A DNA stretch of 19,286 bases from Clostridia bacterium (GTDB lineage: Bacteria; Bacillota; Clostridia; UBA1381): positions 1 to 19,286 of the forward strand of contig CAAGKL010000335.1 in the NCBI GenBank assembly GCA_900770405.1. The letters run 5' to 3'. The notes beneath the pieces were generated by a model. That model was not told where the DNA came from. It was given only the letters and a program-made list of their open reading frames with translations, and ran no database searches. Of this stretch, positions 7,884-14,396 are shown piece by piece (position 1 is the stretch's first letter; every line of letters starts with the position of its first letter). A program made the position numbers and the translations under genes.

Positions 7884-7974
7884 CCCTATGCGCCACACAC
7901 CACCGCAGCAAGCCTCGGCGACACCCCCCCGCCCCCCCCTATGCTTGCCCCCCGTAGCACCACCACCGCAGCAA
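7884..7974. repeat. Degenerate two-copy tandem repeat
   Basis: CCCTATGC occurs at 7884-7891 and 7937-7944, and ACCACCGCAGCAA occurs exactly at 7899-7911 and 7962-7974. The order is the same in both copies, with offsets of 53 and 63 bp, so the unit is a diverged duplication with a 10-bp insertion. Confidence 0.45.
7924..7953 (-). other. Potential G-quadruplex cluster (minus strand)
   Basis: Plus-strand C runs of 7 (7924-7930), 8 (7932-7939) and 6 (7948-7953) give G6, G8 and G7 tracts on the minus strand. G8-C-G7 alone can supply four GGG tracts with 1-2 nt loops. This is a sequence prediction only. Confidence 0.45.
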
Positions 7975-8167
7975 CCACACCGCACCTACCAACGCAATTC
8001 CATATGTCCCCGCGGCGGCAACCTCCCATCAACAAAATTCAATTTACCCGCCGCCCCACACTCCCACGACACAATTTGCCGACGCGCGGTTCTCTTTTCA
8101 ACGCAGCAGACATCGCCCCTTAACCACAGCAACACAGTCAACTGCGCAAAACGCTGCATCACAAAGT

Positions 8168-8298
8168 ACGCCCCCGGCAACCCCGCTGCCGCTGTGCCAC
8201 ACCGCAAGGCACGCCCCCGGCAATCCCACTATCGTTTGTGCCACACCGCAAGTTACGCCCCCGGCAACCCCGCTGCCGTTTGCACCCTATCGCAAATC
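8168..8298. repeat. Three imperfect tandem copies of a 43-44 bp unit
   Basis: Copies start at 8168, 8211 and 8255. Each begins ACGCCCCCGGCAA followed by CCCCGCTGCCG or a variant, then a TGTGCCACACCGCAAG-like half that is most diverged in the last copy. No spacers unique to each copy exist, so this is not a CRISPR array. Confidence 0.7.
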
Positions 8299-8492
8299 AC
8301 ACCTACCACCTGCCATTCACGACAGTTTTTTTGCGCGTTTCTCCGCCGCCGCGCCGCCGTTTTCCACTCCCACGCCGCTTTTTCGCGGACTTTTCCACAT
8401 TTCCCCGCAAAATTTCATAATAAACTTCCGTTTTTTCACATTCCCACGCATCATATTCACGCCAATCTGATTAGCGTGCCCCACTCTCCCCA

Positions 8493-8532
8493 CAAAAAAA
8501 AGAACAGCGCCGCCCGTCAAGCAACGCTGTCC
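8493..8532 (-). terminator. Rho-independent terminator for the minus-strand ADP-ribosylglycohydrolase transcript
   Basis: Read on the minus strand, GGACAGCG (plus 8525-8532) pairs with CGCTGTTC (plus 8502-8509) with one G-T wobble, around a 15-nt loop. An uninterrupted T run (plus-strand A8494-8501) follows almost at once. The nearest upstream minus-strand gene ends at 8853, so its transcript would carry an untranslated tail of about 320 nt. Confidence 0.7.
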
Positions 8533-8661
8533 GAAAAATATCACAAAATCCGGCGCAAACCTGCGCGCCTATCAGAAAGTCGGCGTTCAAACCCGCCTCA
8601 TCGCACTTCCCCGCAGAGCCTCCGTCTGCCAAGTCCGCGACGGCAATCCCCCCCGACGGTA

Positions 8662-8852
8662 TCCGCCGCCCGAAACCATCGCTCCACAGAAAATCACGCG
8701 CCCCGGGTATCATCCGCCGGCGGCGTCCGCTGACCGAAATCATTGTCTCACACCAAAGCGCACGCCCGGGTATCACCCGCCAGCAGAATGTCGCCGACAA
8801 TCGGCTCTTATCGCCGCCCGAAGTCAATCGCCCCGCAGCAAAACCGCCCGGC
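8662..8852. repeat. Imperfect tandem repeat of about 64 bp (two good copies, one partial)
   Basis: Copy A starts at 8662 and copy B at 8726 (64-bp period). They share the order CCGAAA(C/T)CAT, a divergent middle, CCCGGGTATCA and CCGCC. A shorter third copy begins near 8811 (CCGCCCGAAG...CGCCCCGCAGCAAAA...CCGCCCGG). All lie in the inferred 3' untranslated tail of the minus-strand gene. Confidence 0.55.
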
Positions 8853-10430
8853 TTATTTAGGCAAATGCTCCATTGTGAGCTTCACTCTGTCGGTAATCTT
8901 CACCGTGCCGACGCCGAAAATCGACGTGTGCAGCGTGTCGTTTATCGGCTTTTTCCAGTACTCGGGAATCGCGTCCGCGCCGAGCATAACTCCGAGAATC
9001 GACCCGACGGTCGCGCCGTTGCAGTCGGTGTCAAAGCCGGTCTCGACCGCCATACAAATCGACTTGCCGTAGTCGCCGCCGCCATAGAGCAGCGCCGCCG
9101 CAACAATCATCGCATTCGGAATTGTGTGCGTCCAGCCGTACTGGGTGTACTCGTCGTATCTTTCGTGGACAATGCGGAACGCGTCCTTCTGCGGTCTGCC
9201 GCTTTTGAAACCGTCAACAATGTCCATCACCTCAGCATACAGACGCGAGGTGTGCGGCACCTGGGCAAGACCCGACATAATAATTTTTTCCGTGTCGCTG
9301 CAAACAGCCGCAGTCGCAATCATCGCCGACGCGAACATCTCGCCGTAGATGCCGTTTTTCACGTGCGAAATCGACGCATCGCGCCACGCCATATCCGCCG
9401 CCGCTTCGGGGTCGCCGGGGTTGATGTAGCCGAAATAATCGCCGCGGATTTGTGCGCCGATCCACTCGCGGTAGGGGTTTTTATAAAACGCCGACGCCGG
9501 CGGAGTAAAGCCCGCGACAAAGTTACAGAACGCAACACGCTCCGCCGTGCAGTACTGATTTTTTGACTGATAATTAACCCAGATATGCGCAACATCGGCG
9601 GGGGTAAAATCCCTGCCGTAATCCTTCACGAGCACCTGAGCAAGCGCGATGTAGTTGGTGTCGTCGTCGATGGGCATACCATCAATTTCGTCGGCGAAAG
9701 CCCTGCTCGCAAACGCAAAATTATACTTTTTGCAGATTTCATCATTCAAATCCGACCTGTAAATGTAGCGGTGCATAGGATAGTTGCCGGTTTCCTTCAG
9801 GAACGGAGTAAATTCGTTGGTGCGAATGCCCTCGACGGTTTTGCCGAGCATACAACCGCAAATTCTGCCGAGCCAGCCGCCGTGGATTTTATCCTCAAGA
9901 AATTTTTTGTCCGGCGCAGCGGAAATGCTCTCACCCTTGCGCAGGCTCTTAATCGCGTCAAGCGCGGAGGGCTCTATGTATTTGAAGCTCTCTTTGGGCT
10001 TTGCGGCGGAGACAATTTTGTAGATAATGTCGCCGAAGTCCTTTTTAATCTCGCTTTTGGGCAGCTTTGCAACCGCGTCGAAAATGTCCTTGTACTCCTC
10101 AATGTCAAGTCCCTCGTCGACGCATTGACGATACTCGTCGAGAATATCCGCCGAATAGAATTCCCAGTCAGGAATATCCTCATAAAGCGGCTTTGCCTTG
10201 ATATTGTAGCCCGCCGCCTCGAGATTTCTCTTGTCGCGGTCTAAAATAAGCTCGTCCAGGGAGACAGCGAAGTATTTGGAAATTTCAATAATCTTCGCAA
10301 GCTCGGGCACGGAATTTCCGCTCTCCCATTTTTGCACCGCCTGGCGCGATACGCCGAACAGCTCGGCAAACTCCTCCTGGGACAGCTTTTTATTTTTTCT
10401 TAATTTGTAGATTTTTTCTCCGAAAAGCAC
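8853..10430 (-). CDS. XRE-family HTH fused to ADP-ribosylglycohydrolase
   Basis: A 525-residue fusion. The start is GTG at 10430-10428, six nt after GAGGTG; a much longer upstream open frame is low-complexity and crosses the promoter. Residues 1-65 are a canonical XRE helix-turn-helix (LRKNKKLSQEEFAELFGVSRQAVQKWESG, then the SLDELI end). Residues 66-180 are a helical linker of unknown role. Residues about 180-515 match the ADP-ribosylglycohydrolase (DraG/ARH-like) fold. It begins GGWLGRICGCMLGKTVEG, has metal-binding Asp residues in PIDDDTNY (255-257), and has the second site in ETGFDTDCNGATVGSILG (D467, D469). Both Asp clusters are intact, so hydrolysis of an ADP-ribosyl bond is plausible. 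The fusion suggests a regulator that binds DNA and senses or removes ADP-ribose groups, perhaps autoregulated; that is inference. No ADP-ribosyltransferase gene is nearby. Gene-free skewed DNA flanks both sides. Confidence 0.88.
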   Translation of the reverse strand: MLFGEKIYKLRKNKKLSQEEFAELFGVSRQAVQKWESGNSVPELAKIIEISKYFAVSLDELILDRDKRNLEAAGYNIKAKPLYEDIPDWEFYSADILDEYRQCVDEGLDIEEYKDIFDAVAKLPKSEIKKDFGDIIYKIVSAAKPKESFKYIEPSALDAIKSLRKGESISAAPDKKFLEDKIHGGWLGRICGCMLGKTVEGIRTNEFTPFLKETGNYPMHRYIYRSDLNDEICKKYNFAFASRAFADEIDGMPIDDDTNYIALAQVLVKDYGRDFTPADVAHIWVNYQSKNQYCTAERVAFCNFVAGFTPPASAFYKNPYREWIGAQIRGDYFGYINPGDPEAAADMAWRDASISHVKNGIYGEMFASAMIATAAVCSDTEKIIMSGLAQVPHTSRLYAEVMDIVDGFKSGRPQKDAFRIVHERYDEYTQYGWTHTIPNAMIVAAALLYGGGDYGKSICMAVETGFDTDCNGATVGSILGVMLGADAIPEYWKKPINDTLHTSIFGVGTVKITDRVKLTMEHLPK

Positions 10431-10448
10431 AATAATCACCTCGGTATT

Positions 10449-10477
10449 ATTATATATCGTCGGCGAAAAAAATGCAA
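10449..10477 (-). promoter_or_regulatory. Promoter of the XRE-ADP-ribosylglycohydrolase gene
   Basis: On the minus strand TTGCAT (plus 10472-10477), a 17-bp spacer and a perfect TATAAT (plus 10449-10454) precede the GTG start. The expected transcription start near 10442 is directly beside the GAGGTG ribosome site (10437-10442), so the leader is only about 12 nt and starts at the ribosome site. Confidence 0.6.
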
Positions 10478-10829
10478 GCACGCCGGCGTTGCTATTTTTG
10501 CTACCGCCAGTTGCACAAGCGAACAGATATGGCGCGGACAAGGGGTATATCATGCGCGTCCCGGCGGCGCGCGTGGCTGGGCGAGCGGAGTGCGGCTGCG
10601 CGGGGACGTGGACCGCCGGGCGAGCGGAGGGGTAGCGGGGACAAGGGCGCGGGCGGGGTGGGGCTTGACTGACACTAACGGATGCGAACAGCACAAGTGG
10701 GACGGTGCGGGCCGGCAGCACGGACGACGCAAGGCGGGTGGCAACGAACGCGAACAGGCGGTCAGTCGGCACACGGCTGCGCGTGTCCCGGCTGCGCGTC
10801 CAACCCCACGGCGCGCAATAACCAAACAC
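10478..10829. other. Gene-free G-skewed intergenic region
   Basis: About 350 bp between the promoter of the ADP-ribosylglycohydrolase gene and the terminator of the S-layer gene. The plus strand is G-biased in its middle: 10621-10680 has 31 G and 12 C. Open frames here translate to Arg/Gly/Pro-rich low complexity without ribosome sites. I see no gene or RNA. Confidence 0.6.
10579..10629. repeat. Short direct repeat, 39-bp period
   Basis: GGGCGAGCGGAG occurs exactly at 10579-10590 and 10618-10629. The sequence after each copy is also alike (GCGGGGAC at slightly different distances), indicating a diverged tandem duplication. Confidence 0.5.
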
Positions 10830-10861
10830 AAAAAGAGAAGCGGTCAAAATGACCGCTTCTC
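10830..10861 (-). terminator. Rho-independent terminator of the S-layer gene
   Basis: A perfect 12-bp stem (GAGAAGCGGTCA at 10835-10846 with TGACCGCTTCTC at 10850-10861) has a 3-nt loop. Read on the minus strand it is followed by TTTTTGTGTTT. It lies 45 nt after the stop codon of the S-layer gene and is the strongest terminator in the window. Confidence 0.9.
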
Positions 10862-10906
10862 AGTTAATTGATGTTACTCAATCAGCAATTCTAATCTGAA
10901 ATTAGA

Positions 10907-13900
10907 TTATCTCTGCGACATAATGAGTGCGTTTGTGATAACGCCATCAACAACCATTACAAATGCCATCTGAACTGTATCAGTAATGTTGTTTGCACCT
11001 TCAACACCATCTGCCAGATAAGCTCTGGTCTTTTCATTGTTCAGGTCGCTTGTAGCAATACCTGCGAAAGAACCGTTCGAAAGTGCGTATCTGCCGGTAT
11101 CAGCAGACGAAGACATATCATAAGCATAAACCTTAGATGTATCCTTCAGCGAGTAGCTGTAGCTGTCAGAAACATCTACATACTTCTTGCCGCTCTCGTC
11201 TGTCTTGATAGTAGCAAAGCTAATCGAGTTCGACTTAGCGAGGTAAACCGGAGCAACGAAGATCTGAATGTCTTCCTTGTCACCACGGAAGTCATTAATC
11301 TGAACTTTCCAGTCAGCTGCTGCAATTGTCTTGCTGTCGCTCGAAGCAGGAAGCTTTACATCGTTAGCAAGCGCATCAGTAGAATTCTTAAGCAGGCTTG
11401 TGAACGAATTCTGCGCTGTACCCTTCATAACAACAGAGATTTCGTCTACAAAGCCGTCCTCATCTGTCTGATAGAAGAATACTGCACCCTGACCCAGGTA
11501 AGCTGCGCAGTTAGCCTTGTTGTATGCAACACCTGTCGAAGAACCGAAGTAAATCTTAGCGTCAGTAGCGATGTTCAGCTTTGTAGCTGTATCCTCGCCG
11601 TTCTGCATTACCCAAGCGGTGTAAACGTCCTCGTCATTTACAGTAGCCATAGAATCAACCGAAGCATCAGCTGCGATTACTGCAAAGTTAGACTCGCCGT
11701 TGAATACAGAGCCTGCACCTGTGATGATAACGTAGCTATACTCACCTGTGGAGCTTGACTTGTTAACAAGGATATAGTTGTACTTTGTACCATTGTTCAA
11801 AGCTGCCAGCGAAGAAGCCTTATAATCGGTTGTCTTTGCGCCATCCTGCAAATCCTTGTAGTTTGTTGCATCAAGAACAATAGCGTTCGAGCTCAGCGGC
11901 TTGCCGAGACGGTTAGCATCAACATTGTATTCAGCCTCAACAGCTGTGCCGTCAATCAGATCGGTCACAAACGACATGCTCTTAATTCTGCCGTTGGAGT
12001 TCTTTACGTCATAAGAGATAACTCTGTCTTTGATAGCTACAGCCTTAGCTGTTGCTTTAACAGTATCCTTAATCTTAGCCTTTACATCTGCAAGACCTGC
12101 TGCATCGTCCTCAATATAGAGAGTCTTCTGCTGACCGTCAAGCGTCATAACGCTGATATAGTCATACTCGGAAGAGCTGCTTGCACCTGTCGGTACATAT
12201 CTCTCAACGATAGCGTAGTTCTTCGAAGTAGCTTCCTCGTCAGACGAGAAGAGTCTGCCGAGCGGGTCAAGTCTGAAGGTGTAGGTCGAAGCGAACTCAA
12301 GACCAAGCTCTACGCCCGGAACAGCCTCGTACTGGTTGTCGCCAATTGTGTAGAGGTCATCATCCTCATCATAAGAGGTGTACTTGCCTGTTACAGTCTC
12401 AGATGTTGCAAGAACATCCAGGAACTTGGAAGCGTCAAATGTGTCTTTAACGTTCCAACGAATAGCAACTACATCATCTACAGCCAGAGCGCTGAGCTCA
12501 ACTGCATTCTTACCCTTAGTAACAGATACTGCCTTAACGCCATCTGCGATGTCATCTGCAGTGATCTCAAAGCTTGTTCTGGGGTTAGCAAGCTTCTTGT
12601 CGTTGTATGTCAGGCTGTTAAGAGTAACCTTTGTTCTGTCGCTCTTAGCTGTTACCTGGCTAACCTTAGCTGTTGCGTAATAGTCGATCATAACCTTGTT
12701 GTAAACAGCGCTCTTATCGCTCTCAACAAGTACTGTATCGCCGTAGGAATCACCCAGCAACGAAATAACGTCTGCTTCATTCCCCTTAATTGTCTTGAAC
12801 TCAACGCCGTTTACATACAGCATAGCGTCGTCTGTCAGCTTGTAATCGGTTGTCGAAGAAGATGTCTTAGATTTCTTAATCTTCAGCTTGCTGTCAGAAA
12901 TCTCCTTAACGAGCGAGCCGTCAACTGCCTTCTGAACCACCTTAGAAGTAGGAGCGAAGTAGAGCAGTGTCCAGTCGCCGTCATCATTGTACTCAGCGAT
13001 AACCTTAGCGGACGAGAACGGATAGTTCTCAGCATCTGTGTCGCCTACAGCAACCTCAGCCTTTGTGAGCTTGGACTGGTTAGCGTCGCTTACGTTCTTA
13101 ACGATGCTGTTGAGGTCAGGATCCCAGTCATTCGAGCCTGTCAGCTTCATGTTGATGTAGCCGGCATCTTCGATGTCGCCACCCTTTGATGTGCCTGTAA
13201 CCTCGATGTTGAGGACATAAGCATCAAAGTTCTCAGAAAGAACAGTCTTGAAATCTCTGTCATCTTTACCGTCCATCTTCTGCATCTCAGAACCTGTCAA
13301 AGATGTCGAGAAGGTGGTGATGTCGAGCATCGGAGCCTGAACAGCGTTCCAGATGAGCTGTGCAACCTGTGCTCTTGTTACCTCTGTGTCAGCAGCAGCC
13401 GAAACACCGGTAAGAATACCAGCCATCGAAGCAGCTGTGAGGTAGCCGTTGGGGTAGCCGCCCTTTGTAGCAGCGAACTCGCCGTAGCCAAGGATTCTGG
13501 TCAGAATCGAAAGCATCTGAGCGTAAGTTACGTTAGCCGAAGGAGCAAACTCTGTAGCTGACATACCCGAGATGAAGCCCTGAGCAACACCTACGTTTAC
13601 GTAGCCTGCAGCCCATGCAGCATTTGCATTAACGTCAGCAAACTGAGTTGTAGCGCCCGAGTTCTTAGCATCCTCAGTCTGATTGAGAGCAGCAACAATC
13701 ATCGTTACAGCCTCAGCTCTTGTGATTTTGTTGTCCGGCAGGAATGTGCCGTCTTCGTACCCAGCAATTGCGCCCAAAGCCTTGAGAGCGGCAACTGCCT
13801 CTGAGTAGCTTGCTGTATCTGCTACATCTGCAAATGAAGCTGCGCTGACATTAAGAGCAACGAAGCTTGAAAGTGCGAGAGTAAGAGCAAGAACAGCGGA

Positions 13901-13927
13901 AATTACTTTTTTGAGATTCTTTTTCAT
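10907..13927 (-). CDS. Large SLH-domain S-layer protein
   Basis: A 1006-residue exported protein. Residues 1-29 are a signal peptide (MKKNLKK, hydrophobic core, NVSA). Three SLH domains follow at about 31-82 (FADV...GYEDGTFLPDNKITRAE), 95-148 (FADVNANAAWAAGYVNVGVAQGF...VTYAQ) and 149-198 (GYPNGYLTAASMAGILTG...VTRAQVAQLIW). The first carries the exact ITRAE wall-polymer motif. Residues 200-1006 are Asp/Ser/Thr/Lys-rich and beta-like with almost no Cys (one seen), as in self-assembling S-layer proteins. Codon use differs sharply from neighbours: in the first 100 or so codons Ala is GCT or GCA nearly every time with no GCG seen, Thr is ACA/ACT and Arg AGA, as expected of a very highly expressed gene. 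It has a GGGAGG ribosome site 10 nt upstream, a perfect-box promoter, a long leader and a strong terminator. It is likely the main S-layer subunit, anchored to the wall through its SLH domains. Confidence 0.9.
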   Translation of the reverse strand: MKKNLKKVISAVLALTLALSSFVALNVSAASFADVADTASYSEAVAALKALGAIAGYEDGTFLPDNKITRAEAVTMIVAALNQTEDAKNSGATTQFADVNANAAWAAGYVNVGVAQGFISGMSATEFAPSANVTYAQMLSILTRILGYGEFAATKGGYPNGYLTAASMAGILTGVSAAADTEVTRAQVAQLIWNAVQAPMLDITTFSTSLTGSEMQKMDGKDDRDFKTVLSENFDAYVLNIEVTGTSKGGDIEDAGYINMKLTGSNDWDPDLNSIVKNVSDANQSKLTKAEVAVGDTDAENYPFSSAKVIAEYNDDGDWTLLYFAPTSKVVQKAVDGSLVKEISDSKLKIKKSKTSSSTTDYKLTDDAMLYVNGVEFKTIKGNEADVISLLGDSYGDTVLVESDKSAVYNKVMIDYYATAKVSQVTAKSDRTKVTLNSLTYNDKKLANPRTSFEITADDIADGVKAVSVTKGKNAVELSALAVDDVVAIRWNVKDTFDASKFLDVLATSETVTGKYTSYDEDDDLYTIGDNQYEAVPGVELGLEFASTYTFRLDPLGRLFSSDEEATSKNYAIVERYVPTGASSSSEYDYISVMTLDGQQKTLYIEDDAAGLADVKAKIKDTVKATAKAVAIKDRVISYDVKNSNGRIKSMSFVTDLIDGTAVEAEYNVDANRLGKPLSSNAIVLDATNYKDLQDGAKTTDYKASSLAALNNGTKYNYILVNKSSSTGEYSYVIITGAGSVFNGESNFAVIAADASVDSMATVNDEDVYTAWVMQNGEDTATKLNIATDAKIYFGSSTGVAYNKANCAAYLGQGAVFFYQTDEDGFVDEISVVMKGTAQNSFTSLLKNSTDALANDVKLPASSDSKTIAAADWKVQINDFRGDKEDIQIFVAPVYLAKSNSISFATIKTDESGKKYVDVSDSYSYSLKDTSKVYAYDMSSSADTGRYALSNGSFAGIATSDLNNEKTRAYLADGVEGANNITDTVQMAFVMVVDGVITNALIMSQR

Positions 13928-13957
13928 TCTCTCAAATCCTCCCTTATTTTTTTGTGT

Positions 13958-13994
13958 GAAAGGGTACTTACTGTTATCCGATGAGCACCCTTTC
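13958..13994 (-). promoter_or_regulatory. Hairpin in the S-layer mRNA leader
   Basis: GAAAGGGT (13958-13965) and ACCCTTTC (13987-13994) form an 8-bp stem with a 21-nt loop. It lies just upstream of an A-rich segment and the GGGAGG site. Long leaders with hairpins that stabilise mRNA are known for S-layer genes; that role here is inferred. Confidence 0.5.
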
Positions 13995-14053
13995 TTTTAA
14001 CACACCGGAATTTTGTTGCGCCGAAGTTCTCGGGAAACCTCAGCTATGCACAA

Positions 14054-14083
14054 ATTATATCACCGCAAAGCGGGCTGTGTCAA
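14054..14083 (-). promoter_or_regulatory. Main S-layer promoter with perfect consensus boxes
   Basis: On the minus strand a perfect TTGACA (plus 14078-14083) and a perfect TATAAT (plus 14054-14059) are separated by 18 bp. Transcription would begin near 14047, giving a leader of about 120 nt. Confidence 0.75.
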
Positions 14084-14230
14084 TGCTAATCGTGCAGATG
14101 TAATACAACTGTAAAAATTGCAACAAATCAGCCACAATCCCTACGCGCCGCATTTCTGTCCGCAGACCGCACCGTCCTGCCCCTCCCGCCCGACGGCGGT
14201 ACATTGCGCATATTACAACAATCATATAAT

Positions 14231-14259
14231 ATTTTACTCGCCAAATGCATCCGTGTCAA
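14231..14259 (-). promoter_or_regulatory. Possible second, distal S-layer promoter
   Basis: On the minus strand a perfect TTGACA (plus 14254-14259), a 17-bp spacer and TAAAAT (plus 14231-14236) form a second sigma-A-like site about 175 bp upstream of the first. It would give a leader of about 300 nt. Tandem promoters are known for S-layer genes in other bacteria. Confidence 0.4.
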
Positions 14260-14396
14260 GTTTTTTTTGTAAAAAAATCGCAATTTTGGATTTTTTTTGA
14301 AAAATAGGCCTTATCACGTGCTCAACTTTTGGCGAGCTACACAATCTTAGACCGATTTTTCGACTTTTTGTTCCTGATTTTAATAATTTTATTCAT

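Larger units (their letters stand above)
7699..8852. other. Gene-free, C-skewed convergent intergenic region
   Basis: This 1154-bp stretch lies between the 3' ends of two convergent genes. I see no ORF with a ribosome site and recognisable protein; the open frames are Pro/His/Arg-rich low-complexity translations. The plus strand is heavily C-biased: 7921-7980 has 36 C and 7 G. It contains degenerate tandem repeats (about 7884-7980, 8168-8298 and 8662-8852), a G-tract cluster on the minus strand, a 7-bp hairpin and, at 8493-8532, the terminator for the minus-strand gene. Confidence 0.7.
13928..14396. other. Leader and promoter region of the S-layer gene
   Basis: This 469-bp gene-free stretch lies between the S-layer start and the 3' end of the RNase HI gene, both on the minus strand. 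It holds the S-layer ribosome site, a leader hairpin and two promoter candidates. At 14271-14297 an A/T-rich inverted repeat (AAAAAAATC / GATTTTTTT) could act as a weak terminator of the RNase HI transcript. Beyond that I see nothing. Confidence 0.6.

Noticed and set aside
8168..8298. CRISPR array
   Set aside because: The repeats are adjacent or nearly so and imperfect, with no unique spacers, and no cas gene is present.
7888..8733. A 281-codon plus-strand open frame in the skewed region
   Set aside because: Its translation is Pro/His/Arg/Ser-rich without domain character, it has no ribosome site, and it reads through a minus-strand terminator and several repeats. Its openness follows from the C-rich composition, which lacks stop codons.
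8471..8827. A 118-codon minus-strand open frame after the ADP-ribosylglycohydrolase gene
   Set aside because: It runs through the terminator at 8493-8532, has no ribosome site and overlaps tandem repeats.
10478..10829. Small proteins on either strand between the ADP-ribosylglycohydrolase and S-layer genes
   Set aside because: They are Arg/Gly/Pro low-complexity translations, without ribosome sites and overlapping a short tandem duplication.
10431..10847. N-terminal extension of about 139 residues on the ADP-ribosylglycohydrolase frame
   Set aside because: It is Arg/Pro/Ala-rich low complexity and crosses a good promoter (TTGCAT-17-TATAAT). The XRE domain starts naturally at the GTG with GAGGTG six nt upstream.
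14271..14297. Clear terminator after the RNase HI gene
   Set aside because: The stem is almost entirely A-T pairs, so its stability is low; noted only as a weak possibility.
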